DNA from: Ipomoea triloba
Taxonomy: Eukaryota; Streptophyta; Magnoliopsida; Solanales; Convolvulaceae
NCBI RefSeq assembly: GCF_003576645.1
Contig: NC_044922.1
Span: forward strand, 20,249,046 to 20,313,045
Direction of reading: 5' to 3'
DNA length: 64,000 nt
Below the pieces are notes generated by a model, which had not been told where the DNA came from, searched no databases, and saw only the letters and a program-made list of their open reading frames with translations. Position numbers and translations under genes: made by a program. Shown here in pieces: positions 11,761 through 23,960 of this stretch (position 1 is the first letter of the stretch; each line of letters opens with the position of its first letter).

Positions 11761-11999
11761 GGCAAATTATTGCATGGACCATGGTCCACAAAGCTGTCTG
11801 GACCAAAAATAAAAAGTACATTATTCTTGTACTGATGGTACATTATTTTTGTACTGTAGGTACATTATTTGATAGTATATATCAAATAATGTACCTTCAA
11901 TACAAAAATAATGTACCTAAAATAATGTACCTACAGCACAAAAATAATGTACTTTTTATTTTTGATCCACACACCATGGTCTATGCAATAATGATTGAG
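11761..11999. mobile_element. Hairpin MITE, GGACCATGGTCC family, copy 2
   Basis: Same architecture as the copy at 11097-11346, with ggcaaattattgcatggacc at the left and ctatgcaataatgattga at the right. An imperfect 9-bp repeat flanks it (gcgaagtcg / gctaagtcc). The 98-codon frame inside is a by-product of the hairpin. Confidence 0.7.
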
Positions 12000-12357
12000 C
12001 TAAGTCCGTGTGTGCCTGGTATGAATTTTCTATTACTTTCTTTGGTAGTTAGAATGTTTTATTACCTCAGACAGTAGCGTAAAAAGTAATGCAAAAAAAC
12101 CTCTAAATTTCTCTACCTTTCTAAATAATTGAAAAAGTGAAGAAATTTACAATGGTGTAGATTACAAGCATCAAATCACTTTCTAGTTAGGACAACCTTA
12201 CCAACACATTTGTTTGAATAGTACCCTAGACATGAAAGAGAAATTGTCATATCCATCATTGATTATGGCATTTTATTGTCATTTCCAAACTTGCTTCGTT
12301 GAAGCATTTTCATTTGCTGATCTGAAAATGATTTTGTAATTTTAAATTGAATTAATA

Positions 12358-12604
12358 CACGATGTCACGATTTGGTCCCTCAACTATTAAGATTTTATAA
12401 CTTTGGTCATTGACTTTCAAACTTGTTCAATTTCATTTCTAATTCGCAATTGTTAATCAAAACGGTCTTAATCAGGACTATTTTGATTTGGACAGAGAAT
12501 TAACTTAGGTAAAAATTACATAGTTGAGGATAAAATTGAGTAAGTTTCAAAGTTGATGATCAAAGTGGTAAAATTCTAATAATTGAGGGACCAAATTGAG
12601 TATT
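12358..12604. mobile_element. Short inverted-repeat MITE
   Basis: The left end tttggtccctcaactattaa, then ataactttggtcat, is mirrored at the right end by atcaaagtggtaaaattcta, then attgagggaccaaattgag. Non-coding, ~245 bp. A loosely similar fragment (tttttggtcctagatttata) lies near 59878. Confidence 0.6.
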
Positions 12605-13869
12605 AATTCTTTTAAATTTAATAAAATTAATAAAAGAAATTAGCGTATTAAAAAAAAAAGTAAAATTAGCGACATTGACAAAGGTTTGATTAATTATATT
12701 GGTTAAAATATATTGATATAGACATAAGACATGTCAGGTCAATGTTTATCTGTTTTAATATTATTTATAAATATTATGTACATTACATTAAATAATAGAT
12801 TAAAAAAAACTTATTCGTGAAAATATTTAAACTTTGAACTTTTGACCATTTAATGTCAAACATATTTATATAGTGATAATTGTATAAAAATATTTTTATT
12901 TTGTAACAATTATAATTTTCATTTTTTAAAAAGAATCCAACCAAACTCGACCTTTCTTACACATTATTTAAAACTTACAACATAGCACCTTTTGTTTTTT
13001 AGAAAAAGTATTATACATCAAAATGTCTACTTTCTAAATCACTATTTTACATATATAAAAGAAGTTCAAACATTATAGCTACAAATTAATACTTAAATTA
13101 GAAGAATTGAATTATTTTTAGTGTATAAATACTATAATTGTCGACTTGAAATGAGTGATTGAATAAGTGAAACTAGCATGATTCTCGTATCTAGAGGATC
13201 AGAGTTCGATTCTTGTCAACAATCTATCATCAATTGAGTCGTATCCATAGATTGAGAACAAATATGTACGACTATGGGTGTAATCAAGTAGTCGACGAGA
13301 GTCTAAATAGAAAAACCTCAAACTCGGTTCGAAGCTCGAGTTTGATTGAGTTCTAGTTTTTTGAATTTAAATTTGACTTAATTCAAGTTTGAGCTATTTG
13401 AGCTCAACTCAACCGAACCCTACTATTTTATCTTTTACACAAAAAAATATAATAATAAATATTTTATGACTAAATATTACTATTAAAAAAACATTTTTAT
13501 ATATCTATTATGTTCATTTATTATATATACATATAATTGTGTGTGTTTGCATAAAGCGTAACTAAGTTCTCAAGTAGTTCAAGACAAGTATTAAATTACT
13601 TAAATTCAGCTCAATTTTTACTTGTACCATTCGAACTCAACTCAACAATAACCAAATCAAATATAACAACGTAACTCACAAATAATTTGACTTGTTTACA
13701 TCCTATGTGCAACAATATTAACCAACCACCAAAAAAAAAGAAAAGAGCAGGCTACATTCATTCGAAATATGTTTCTCCAAAAGCCAGGCCATAGCCTAAG
13801 AAACTGGTCATTTAGAAATTCTCAAATCAGCCCACTTAAAGCTAGTGTAAAATCCTCACATCATAAGGA
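12605..13869. other. AT-rich DNA with a possible SINE fragment
   Basis: No gene seen. Near 13170-13300 a B-box-like word GAGTTCGATTCTTG may belong to a decayed SINE. The rest is AT-rich. Confidence 0.3.
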
Positions 13870-14296
13870 AAAACTTGTGTGAGACTGTCTCACCGTGAGA
13901 CGGATCGGGTCGATGTGAAAATGTGATACGTATATGCACAAATGTCATCTCCTCCAATGTAATACTAATCATGAATAAAATTTTTGTTACTTATAACGGT
14001 ATATGTAATACTTTAAAGGAAAATATAATACTTTTACATTCCTCAATAGTATTATATTTTTCCTTATAAGTACGGGGAACATTACTTATTTTGAAAAATA
14101 TAATACTTTTGCATCAAAATGCAAAATTATTACATTTTTTCTTCAAAAGTATTACATTTTTCCTTATAAATGACAAAAATTTTATATTCTTAATTAGTAT
14201 TGCAGTTGAGCATATAAGTATGTCATTTGCATGTTGATTCAACCTGGCCCGACCCGTTTCACGAATAAGGATCCGTGAGACGGTTTCACACAAATG
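13870..14296. mobile_element. MITE, GAGACnGTCTC family, copy 2
   Basis: A full copy. The left end acttgtgtgagactgtctca, then gagacggatcgggtcgatg, is mirrored by cctggcccgacccgtttcac, then gtgagacggtttcacacaaa at the right. The interior has inverted TATTACATTTTTCCT-type words. Confidence 0.7.
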
Positions 14297-14510
14297 GGAT
14301 GAACCTCACATCATTATACCATGGATTATGGTCCACCTTACAAGATAGATTACTGACATAATGTTCATTTTAAATACATTGAATATTTATTATTTGAATA
14401 TTTACTTTTGTATACCGAAGATTCAATTTTAGGTATACTACCAAAAAATAAACTTTCAGTTCTTTAAAAAAGAACATTCAATGCAGATCATGGTTGATAG
14501 TATTTGCCGA

Positions 14511-14753
14511 CCAATCATTATTGTGTGGACCATGGTCCACACAGCTGTGTGGACCATACTATCAAATAATGTACATTCAATATAAAAATAATGTATATTC
14601 AATATAAAAATAATGTACATTGTATTCAGGGAATATACATTATTTATATACTGAATGTCAGTACAAAAATAATGTACATTTAGTACATTAAAAATGTACA
14701 TTTTATTATGGTCTACACAGCTGTGTGGACCATGGTCCATACAATAATTTGCC
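14511..14753. mobile_element. Hairpin MITE, GGACCATGGTCC family, copy 3, with 9-bp TSD
   Basis: Inverted ends: caatcattattgtgtggac at the left and accatggtccatacaataat at the right. A perfect 9-bp direct repeat TTTGCCGAC flanks the element immediately on both sides. A 9-bp TSD is the hallmark of Mutator-like transposition, so I assign the family to non-autonomous MULEs by inference. Confidence 0.75.
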
Positions 14754-15013
14754 TTTGCCGACATCCTTGAACCAAGCTTGAAATATAAAATATCCATTCA
14801 AAGCAGTTTTTGGCCCAAAATGCTATGGCCCATTCCCCCGTACTACAAAGCAAATAAAAACCAGGCCCAAGTCTATGAGATTTATCCAAATAAAAGGCAT
14901 GTATATAAAATGAAAAGCCCAATTCCTCATTCAAAACGACAGCCTTTAGCACAAAATCTTTTTTTTTTTTTTTTGAAAGATCTTTAGCACAAAATCTTGA
15001 CATTAGAATCTAT

Positions 15014-15175
15014 GACAAATTATTGTGTGAACTATAACAAAAAATATGTTTTTAATATACTAAAAATATATTTTTCGTGTACTAAATGTACAATATAAAA
15101 AATACATTATTTGTATGCTGAATATACATTATTTGAATGCATATGTGTGGATCATGGTCCACCTAATAATGATTG
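15014..15175. mobile_element. Hairpin MITE, GGACCATGGTCC family, decayed copy 4
   Basis: Shorter and diverged: left gacaaattattgtgtgaact, right gtgtggatcatggtccacct then aataatgattg. The GTACATTATT blocks of the family are mutated. Confidence 0.55.
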
Positions 15176-15399
15176 AAAATCTATCTATTGCATGTCTATA
15201 TATAAAAAGCAAGAATATTTGTTTGAGAAAATAACAAAAAAAATAAATAAAAAATTCTCCGTCAAATGAAATAACGTTGTTTTGTTGGTTGTTTACAGTT
15301 CGCCTTTCTGTGAGGAATTGTTTTTACACCATTCGTTGTTCAAATTGTTCAGGAAAAAAAATAGTATTTGTATATCTACAATCAAATTATAGTATGATA

Positions 15400-16420
15400 T
15401 GTTAGAAATAATTATTCCTAACGTTGATTCATATAATAAAGGTGTTATGCTTATATGAATCAAGTGGGAGATTGTTGGATATAATTTATTTCTAACATTG
15501 ATTCATATAATAAATGTTATAATTCAATAAGGGACTCATGTTGATGATTAGTGATGTATAAAGGCGGAATTACTGAGTGAAATTCCCTCCCTCATTTTCT
15601 GTTAAAATTTAAAGTATATAAGGGTTAAAAGATGTATAATGGAAAAAGGTTATAGGTTTTCCTAAAAAGAGGTTTCACATTCCTAAAGGAATTTCTATTC
15701 CTAAAAGGAGGTTTCCCATTCCTCTTGAGAGAGGTGTTCTCATCACATCTATAAATACCCAGGAAAACTCTAGGGATCATAACAGTTTTCGACTCTCTAA
15801 GTTTGGCATTGCCACCATCGGCGCGATGAGCCCGAGGCCATATCTCGGTGTAAGCCCTACGTAGTAGGTAATTACGTTCACTAGGTTGGATCACCTTTAC
15901 AAGTAAAAACGAACTCGAGAGGCCATTGTATCGATTCACTAGTAGGATTACAGGGCAACTCCCTTGTCCTACGGAGCTCACTGAAGTCATTTGCGACCAT
16001 AATGTACTTCCTGAGCAAAGTGACATTGGTGATTATAGCGCACCATAGCATACTGCCAGAGCGTAATGATCTTCCCGATCTCATTAGACTTTCGAGTCTC
16101 CTAGCGTCCTTCCACTTGGGATTCTTGGTTCTTAAACCGAGCGTAAAAAGGGGAAAAAGTGCCCCGTTCAAATGGTTTCGATTTTCAAAAACCCGTCACA
16201 GTGATTGAACGTGGTAATCAAAACCAACTAAGCACGATCAGCTAAGAACAATCTTGTGACCGGCTAATCCGAATTAAGGTTTGACCGAGCTCAAACCAGC
16301 CGCGACCAATTTACCCGAGTAAAGGGTATTGGGAAAAACGTTCCCACCTATGATTGATAAGATCAATGGAAGTCCTTGCACCGTAAATAAACTCCAATCC
16401 CTTGATTGGTAAGACTTGAT
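15400..16420 (+). mobile_element. Copia element relic: PPT and start of 3' LTR
   Basis: A purine tract AAGTGGGAGA (15462-15471) is followed two bases later by an LTR start TGTTGGATATAATTTATT (15473), the usual junction at the 3' end of a plus-strand copia element. A TATA-like CTATAAATACC at about 15750 fits the LTR promoter. The LTR's right end cannot be fixed. From about 15790 to 16420 the sequence is more GC-rich, lacks recognisable ORFs and could belong to the adjacent gypsy relic. Confidence 0.5.
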
Positions 16421-16806
16421 CGCTAAATCTCATATAAAATCCATTCTCCTGATTGGCAAATATGATCCCTAGACCGATAATGTTCGGACAACCCTTGTAG
16501 TCTAAAAATCGGTGCTAAAGGTTGTGTTCTTTTTTCCTTAACTAAGATTTTTTCCAATGGGTTTTTTCTTAACCCGAGGTTTTTAATGAGGCAACCGGCA
16601 TAAGTCACAGACTGTACGGTTTTTTCTTCATAAGCGCTTAAAGGTTGCGCTCTTTTTTCTTGGCTAAGATTTTTTCCCATTGAGTTTTTTCTTAGTATAA
16701 GGTTTTTTAACAAGGTAACCGGCGTATGTCACGGACCGTAAGATTAGTCTCCAGCCCGAACCCTTCCTCATTGACTCGACGTCAGGGCACGGACTGGGGG
16801 GCTACT
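16420..16806 (+). mobile_element. Gypsy (Tat-type) 3' untranslated region and PPT
   Basis: A ~120 bp segment is tandemly duplicated (about 16500-16617 and 16621-16741). Each carries a run like ggttgyg-ctcttttttc, aagattttttccca and gttttttctta, ending in a gaggcaaccggcataagtca-type block. Such T-rich blocks precede the polypurine tract in many Tat gypsy elements. The purine tract GGACTGGGGGGCTACT ends at 16806 and an LTR starts right after it. Confidence 0.55.
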
Positions 16807-17403
16807 TGATAGAGAATATACCCGAGTATACCTCCCTGTGAATACTATACGTATGCCCAGCGTATTATACGGTCATTAGCCCTATAAAAGGGGCTTGAGT
16901 CCTTCTTGCAAGGGGTTTTTGGCCCTCTGACCCTCTCTCTAAACAAGACCAAGAGAATAGGCTCTCTACTTTCTCTCTATTTTACTCAAGAACATCAATA
17001 AAGAAGAGATTGAGAGCTCATTTATGGATTTTGCAATATACTTTACATACATTTTCTCATCATACTTTGTACACTGAGTATATGGAAGAATTAGTCAATA
17101 TCACTCCTAATCCACTCTTCTCCTTTTACTCCAATGAGGGATTTCACTATCTTCAATCACCTAGATGCAATAGAGAACCAGCGCCCTTCTAGCACTTCTA
17201 CAACTCGGAATGTATCGCACAAAGCTACACTCAATCCCGATTGCCTCGCACAAAACTACGCTCCCGAGCGTCTTGCACCCAGCTACGTTCCTACACCAAC
17301 CAAGTGTCTTGCACAAAGCTACACTTAGTTTCCCCCGAGTGTATCGCACAAAGCTACACTCCTACAATTTTTCTCACAAGAAATAAAAGTATTTCTTTAT
17401 AAG
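16807..17403 (+). mobile_element. Gypsy LTR (right end unresolved)
   Basis: Starts TGATAGAGAATATACCC directly after the purine tract. A TATA-like CCTATAAAAGGGGC lies at ~16881, followed by a pyrimidine-rich leader. At 17205-17360 the word GCACAAAGCTACACTC or a close variant recurs about six times. The end of the LTR is hidden by the neighbouring gypsy insertion at 17404. Confidence 0.5.
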
Positions 17404-17907
17404 TGATAAAGCTAAATACGGAGGCGAAGTAGAAATACGATTTGTTTTATTGATTAAGGTTCGATACCGGAACGAAAGGTGATCGAAGAATAGGCAAAGC
17501 TCGGGTGATCGACAGTGGGCCTTCCAAGTGGCCGAGCTCTTGAATATATATATGTTAGATAATAGTCCAAAAAGCCCCCTTCTCTCCTCATAAATGCACT
17601 ATTTATAGGAGAGGGAAAAGCCAAGCTCTGCCTCTCTGGCATGGAAGGCACGTGGTTGCCATGCAAAGGCCCGACTCTAGGCCGAAATGAGAGCTAGCAC
17701 GTGGCGATACTAACGGGACGCCCGTCCATCAGTTAGGAGTCACATCGGGCCATCAGGAGATCACCACCGACCCTTCAAGCAATCGGGATGTCAAGCCCAA
17801 TCGTTTAGGTCGCCCTATCCCTCCCGGTCTCCCGACCTCACGAGCTCGGGCAAAGTACATCGACCGTCCAGGTGAAGATACGAGTGTACAGGGTTAAATC
17901 CCTAACA
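17404..17907 (-). mobile_element. 3' LTR of Tat-type gypsy element
   Basis: It begins TGATAAAGCTAAATACG and ends cctaaca, matching 26477-26971 along its length with roughly 90% identity by eye. On the minus strand a purine tract (ctgagggggctact) lies directly before it, at 17908-17921, which marks this copy as the 3' LTR. Confidence 0.8.
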
Positions 17908-18360
17908 AGTAGCCCCCTCAGCCCGGAGCACGACGACACCAAGGAAGAACGGTTCGGGTGAAACATTCCCGACCTCCCAACCAAAGCAAAGATACCAAGA
18001 ACGCGAGTTGAGTACTGCGCAGGTACACGGAGAAAAGGTGGACTCGCCCACACGGACACCTGTCGCTAAGCGGATAAGCATCGAAACTCGCATCACCGCC
18101 CCGGGTGATGGTTCGCTTCTCCACGCACTCTCCCTATAAATTGGAGGTTTTTGCACCCCTTCTCCTTCGCTACTCAACTGCGTTTGAGATCAGAGCCTCC
18201 CGACGACTACGCCTTAAAGCAACGATTGCAGCTCACTACTAACTTTCGATAAGCTCTTCTCCCTCACTTTGTTTTGATTGCTAGTTTAGCCCATCGCCCC
18301 CGGCCCTAAACTCGGGCCGAGTCACTGAACCCCCTCCCTACACTCCCAGGGGAAGATAAA

Positions 18361-20562
18361 ATGTCAGGCTCGGACAGCCAAAACGTATCGGGTCAGGATT
18401 ACGATGAAGGTGATGAAGCGGGAAACGACTCATATACTCCTTCCTCAGGAAATTCGACCTTTCAACAAATTGAAGAGCTCAGGGATGTTTCTGCGGACGT
18501 TGCAGAGGATGAGAACCAATTACGCACCCCAACGTTAACCGAAGAAGCAAGTACCTCGGGTAAGGAGAAGTCGCCTCAAGTAGTACTTTCGGCACTTTTT
18601 CCGCAATTCAGCCCAACCACCATTGAGCATATTGCTTCGACGCTTCCCCAAGGGGGTTTACTTGCGTCAGGAGAAACCAGTTATTCTGCCCCTCCGTCCG
18701 TCGACGCTGATTAGTAGACCATACAGCTGACGACGCTTCACAAGAAAATAGTGTTCCTCAACAGCGACAACGTTAAGCAACAAGAGTGTCTTTTAACTCG
18801 TGCCGAGGTCGAAGAAGCCCACTTCTTACTGAGGGTTCGAGTGGCTTATAAGGTTCGCCGATCACTTGGAAACGTAATAGATCGGCACCACAACGACTGG
18901 CTCGGGATCTATCTCGATTCCTTGAAAGCCCCTCTAACTTTTCCCTTTTCTCCGTTTATGCTCGGGTTTCTAAAGTACTACGAGGTTTTAATTTGCCCGG
19001 GCAAATTATTCCGAATGCCCACCGTATACTAGCCTGCTTCCCCCAGATCTACGCTCGGCACGGTCTGGTATGCACGGTGGAGCTTTTTAATTTTTGTTTG
19101 CAGTTAGACCTCTTTCTGCGAAGCATGGCGAGGGTTACCTCATGATCCAGTCTCGGGGTCACCACTGTACCATTTCCAAGGTCCTCGATAGCATCAAAGG
19201 GTGGAAGAACCGAATCCTCTCGGTCGAGTATAAGTGGAAGCTGCCAATCCCACGGGTCTAGTCTCGCACTTTACAAAGAATTCCTTCCCAAAACGAACCG
19301 GGGCCCTAACTGACGCCGCCTCCAAAATATCCTCGGAGATATACGATTACTTTATTTTCCGAACCCCCAAGGATTACAAGAACGCGCACCTCGAGCCCCA
19401 GACTACAGTCGGGAAGGAAAGTATGAACCGAAGCCGGCTGCCACTACTATCGCCGCTCTAGGCCCGAGCCAAGGTGTTTACAATCCGTGACAATAATGAT
19501 CAAGGCTATGAGGTCGGCTGTAAGATAAGACCGGAACAAACTGATCACTCTCGTTTTCATCTTGCAGGTATGGTGCTGGACAAGGGCTTCATCACCGCCC
19601 CCAACGCTCCCCAACCTCCTCGAGGCAAAGTGTCCCTCGGGGCGTAGAAGGCCGCGGCTACCAAAGGTTCCTCCGACCCTTTCGGTTTGAATGTTCCAAC
19701 GGTCGTGCCTCTAGAGATCCCGACAGGAAGCAATACCGCTTCCAACCTCCAGGTTGCCTATGGACAAAGCCGGTGGGGAAAAGAGAAAGCAACCGATTCC
19801 AAGGTCGAGGAGGTGATTCCTTTGAAGCGCACCAAACGCCAGGCCAGCAGCCGACAGTCCGAGCTCCAAGAGGCTCTTCGCGAAAGGGATTCCAAAGCGG
19901 CTACTTTATTAGATCGGATCAGATGGAAACGATTATGGAGTGGTCAAGCGAGCAAATCGGGTAACAAATTGCCAAAGATATTCTTCGAGTGAGTTTCTCT
20001 CTTTCCAATTTTTCTCTTAAGGTATGTCGGTCGGCGCAGACCATGCTTCTGGCACAACTAATCGTTTCCTTTCCAGTTGTCTCATACCACGACCGACCTA
20101 TACTGACGGGCAAAAGCTTTAGATAACATTAGGGAGAAGGAGGTTGAGCCTCTTAAGAAGCTGGTGACTTCATCAAGTGCTCGGATTAAAGAGCTGGAGC
20201 AAGAGCTCGCCACTGCCGAACGTGAAGCTGCATTGGCAAAGAACGCTGCAGAGGAAGCAACGAGCAAGATGAAGGATGTCGACAACCTTGCCCGCTTCCT
20301 CTGCCAGGACCAGTCTACCGTCGAAGCTTTCCTCAAGGCCTTTATCCATACTGATCTCAGGGACAAGCTGGTTTGGACCTATGGTTAGTGGGCCTTTACG
20401 TCTGGCCGGTGGGCCATGCAAGAGGAGGTTCGTAACGCACTAACCGAAGGCCTTGAAGAGAATGATTTCCCCGACGTTCTAGCCCTGCTCCCTGACGATG
20501 TCGCCGACCTAGGACCTAAACCGTACTCTGATTTAGCAGGTCGGCAGACCATCGACCCCTAA
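18361..20562 (+). pseudogene. Antisense gene remnant (putative gypsy-type transposon domain, coiled coil)
   Basis: Plus-strand coding remnants lie opposite the gypsy genes, between integrase and the 3' LTR. 18361-18714 gives an acidic, Ser-rich N-terminus (MSGSDSQNVSGQDYDEGDEA). The same frame continues after two stops into 18751-19005, with the words WLGIYLDSLKAPLTFPFSPF and LGFLKYYEV; after a one-base slip it reads IIPNAHRILACFPQIYARHG. That resembles the plant 'putative gypsy type transposon' domain. 20115-20390 encodes a coiled coil (ARIKELEQELATAEREAALA). Splice-like CAG sites near 19108 and 19568 suggest introns. Known antisense ORFs in Tat-group elements occupy this same place; their function is unknown. 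Multiple stops show it is dead. Confidence 0.6.
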
Positions 20563-20735
20563 GGGTCACCAGGTCGGCAGACCAACACGATCGAGCACCT
20601 TACTCCCGAGATGGGCACCTTGCTCCCATCGACCCCTAAGGATCACCAGGTCGGCAGACAAATACAATCAGGCACCTTACTCCCATCGATCCCTAAGGGT
20701 CACCAGGTCGGCAGACCAACACGATCGGTGTTACT
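20540..20735. repeat. Tandem repeat, about three units of 55-75 bp
   Basis: The words aggtcggcagacc, atcgacccctaagg and gcaccttactccc recur in order three times. It lies at the end of the antisense ORF, downstream of integrase on the minus strand. Confidence 0.75.
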
Positions 20736-21066
20736 ATCACAACAATCTCAAGAGAGAATTCATTTCATCATTCAATCCTTACATAGTGAGGCTTCTATGG
20801 CCCAATTACATTTTATCATTCCTCTAATGGTGGAAAAGTACTAAATGTTCGGAATTCCAAATTCGGTCAACCGCCTTCCTGGTGGTCGTCTCTAGTTTAT
20901 AAGTGCCGGGCCAAATCACCGCGGAAATGACGCACGAACCTTCCCAATTTTGTGCAAACTTCCCTGCCTCATTTGATTGGCCCGCCTTTCTCTCTTGGAG
21001 AGCGTAATCCCCGACCTGGAAGTAGCGTGGCCTTACGCGAACATCTCGATAGCCTTTGATCTTTTT

Positions 21067-21914
21067 CTAGTACTCCGCAATTCGGCGACTCGCGATTTCC
21101 CTCTTTTCTTGCAGCCCATACAGCTCGGTGACCACCATTCGCTCATTATCGTCTACCTCAAAGCCTTTCTCCCGAGAAGAAGGGATCCATGCTTCCATCG
21201 GTAACCGAGTCTCCACGCCATAAACTAATGCAAAAGGGGTCTCCTTGGTCGCTTCTCGAGGGGTCATCCTATACGCCCATAGGATGTACAGCAACTCATC
21301 AGCCCAATTCTGACCTACTGCAAATACCTTTTTCTTCAGCCCTTCCAAAATTGTCCGATTGGCATTTTCGACCTGACCATTGCCCTGAGGGTACGCTACC
21401 GACGTGCGTGTAGACTTTGTCCCAACGGTGGCCAAAAAAATTTGGAAATATTGGCTCTCAAATTGTTTTCCATTGTCAGTAATCAGCTGTGTAGGTACTC
21501 CAAACCGGGAGATAACATTCCTCCACAAAAATCGCGCACACTATTGAGTCGTAGTCGTCACCAGGGGTCGGCTTTGATCCACTTAGAGAAGTAATCGATA
21601 GCAATGATTATAAACCTCTTTCGAGCTGCCAGCATTGGTAAGGGTCCTATAATATCCACCCCCCAACGAGCAAACGGGATCGCCGTGTTGATTGGTTGAT
21701 AGAAGGTGGCTGGTCTCCCTGGTGCTTTTGCGAACATTTGACACGCTTCGCAAGATCTGACGAGTTCTTCGCAATCTAACTGCATAGAGGGCCAATAGTA
21801 TCCAATCAACATAATCCTTCGTGCCAAAGATCGGATTCCTCGATGCGCGGAGCAAAATCCTGAGTGTAGTTCTGTCATAACAATCTCGGCCTCGAACATA
21901 CTCAAACACCTCAT
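21067..21914 (-). pseudogene. Gypsy integrase
   Basis: 21914-21558 encodes the zinc-binding region: His pair in ELHSGFCSAHRG, Cys pair in RSCEACQMF. The start of the catalytic core follows, with Asp in GVDIIGPLP. After a frameshift, 21528-21067 gives the second Asp in LITDNGKQF and the Glu in GNGQVENANRTI, completing the D,D-35-E triad. It would insert the element's DNA into chromosomes. Frameshift and stops make it non-functional. No chromodomain seen. Confidence 0.85.
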
Positions 21915-22052
21915 CAGCGGTCCCCCATACGACCGCCTGTAGAGACGATCGTCGTTTACCTGAAATCTTGGGGCTCGTAATTTGACTTTCCGAGCTCACT
22001 CTTCGTCTGCGGGAAGCTTTGCTTCGGGCAGATATTCCTTAAGATCAACGAT

Positions 22053-22514
22053 TCATGGATCTTCCCCGACCTTAACAGGTTCGACGAGACTGGCTTCAAT
22101 ACATGCAAAACTGGCCTCAGTTATCCGAGCCACCTTAGAGATATGATCTGGAGACTCGTGTACGAGCTTGGACAGTATGTCCGCGTCCACATTCTCTGTC
22201 CTTGGAACATGACTGATTTGGTATGCTTCAAATTCTCTCAACGTTGCCATAGCCCGATCTCAGTATAGTGTCATCTTCTCCCCTTTATCTTCAAAGGTCC
22301 CAACCACTTGACCTACTATCAGCGCCAAGTCTATTTGAACTCGAACAAACCGCGCTCCCAAGTCTTTCACACAGCGTAACCCGGCTATTAATGCTTCATT
22401 GTTAGTCGGGGAAAATCGGAACAGGATTGCGTAATAAACCTTAAATCCTTCCGGGGTGGTAATGACGACACCACCTCCCGACCCTTTTTTACCACTAGAG
22501 TTGTTAGTTGACAA
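22053..22514 (-). pseudogene. Second (archaeal-type) RNase H domain
   Basis: The words GSGGGVVITTPEG, FSPTNNEALIAGLRCVKDLG and, further on, FEAYQISHVPRTENVDADIL fit the additional RNase H found after the first in Tat elements. The first catalytic Asp normally at the start of the domain is replaced (LSTNNSSG). It shares the RT frame but is split by a stop at about 22251. Confidence 0.7.
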
Positions 22515-22517
22515 CTC

Positions 22518-23960
22518 CTACCACTCTGCCTCCAGAGTTTCGCGATTCGTATTCGCTGAATCTCGGGTTGTACACTCTACCAAGAAATCTGCCAAGGCTT
22601 GACCATTCACCGCAGGTCGGGGCTTATATTCAATTGCAAATTGGGTCAACATCATTGCCCATTTTATCAAGCGTCCTAAAGAAGCAGAGGTTCGGAGTAC
22701 TGGTCCTATCGGCTGATCTATTAAGACGTGGATCTTTTGTCCTTGAAAGTACGGAGCTAACTTCTTCGCCGCCAGAAATAAGGCGTATACTACCTTCTCC
22801 ATCCGAGAGTACCTGACCTCAGGCCCTTGAAGGGTATGGCTGACGTAATAAATGGGTCGCTGTGCTCCCGTATCATCAGGTTGGCATAAAACATCACTAA
22901 CTATTCGGTTGGAAGCCGCTAGATATACTTCCAAATCCTCCCTCGGCTCGGGTTTGGATAATATGATCGGAGACATGAGGTGTTCTTTCAAACTTTGAAA
23001 AGCAGCCTGACATTCCTCATCCCATATGAACCCTGCCGACTTCTTCAACACTTTAATGAATGGGTGAGCTCGGTCAGCGAGTTTTTAGAGAAAACGACTC
23101 AGAGCTGCCAATCGTCCCGTCAATGGTTGGACCTCTCTAATGCTGGTTGGAGGTTGCATATCCATAATGGATTTGATCTTGGCCGGGTTCGGCTCGATTC
23201 CGCGCTTGGTCATTAAGTACCTGAGGAACTTTATGGTCTGAACGGCAAAAGTACACTTCCCGAGATTTAGCCTCAAGCGGAATTTTCGCATTATCTCAAA
23301 GCACTTGCGCAAATGTCCAGCATGGTTGGAACGTTTGGAGCTTTTGACTAGCATATCGTCGATGTAAGCCTCCATCGACTTCCCAATCAAATCTCCGAAC
23401 ACGGTGTTGATCATTCTCTTATAGGTCACTCCAGCGTTTCTCAAACCGAATGTCATCACTTTGTAGCAATACAAGCCATCTGGGGTAATGAAGGCAGTTT
23501 TACCCTCATCTTGCTCGGCCATCATGATCTGATGGTAGCCTTTAAATGCGTTCATGAAGCTCATTAACTCGGCGCCCGTAGTCTCATCCACCATCTGATG
23601 GATGCTTGGAAGAGGGTAGGGATCCAACGGGCATGCTTTATTCAAATCGGTGTAGTCGACGCACCTGCGCCAAGCCGGGGGCTTAGGAACTAGAACCATG
23701 TTCTCCACCCAATCAGGATAAGATACCTCCCGGATGTGACTAGCTGAAGCCAGCGCCCTTACTTCCTTCCTCACAAATTCACGTGGGTCAGTTGATAGGT
23801 GCCGTTGTTTTTGTTTCACAAGTTTCGTCGTCGGGCTGACGGACAAGTGATGGCAAATTACCGCTCGGTCGACGCCATGCATGTCACTCGGACCCCAAGC
23901 AAAAATGGCCGCATATTCCCCAAGCACAGTCAGGATAGAATCCTTCAACTCATGACTCAA
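22518..23960 (-). pseudogene. Gypsy reverse transcriptase and RNase H
   Basis: 23960-23085 is RT: VDYTDLNKACPLDPYPLP, FMNAFKGYHQI and the catalytic YIDDMLVKS (metal-binding Asp pair) are all present. 23051-22518, in the same frame after a stop, carries the connection and RNase H region (LYASNRIVSDVL-like, GPVLRTSASLGRLIKWAMML). It copies element RNA into DNA. It is broken by in-frame stops between 23085 and 23051 and at 22515-22517. Confidence 0.88.

Noticed and set aside
15870..15900. A ggttggatcacctttac word like the 3' end of small-subunit rRNA
   Set aside because: Only about 14 bases agree and nothing upstream matches rRNA; treated as chance.
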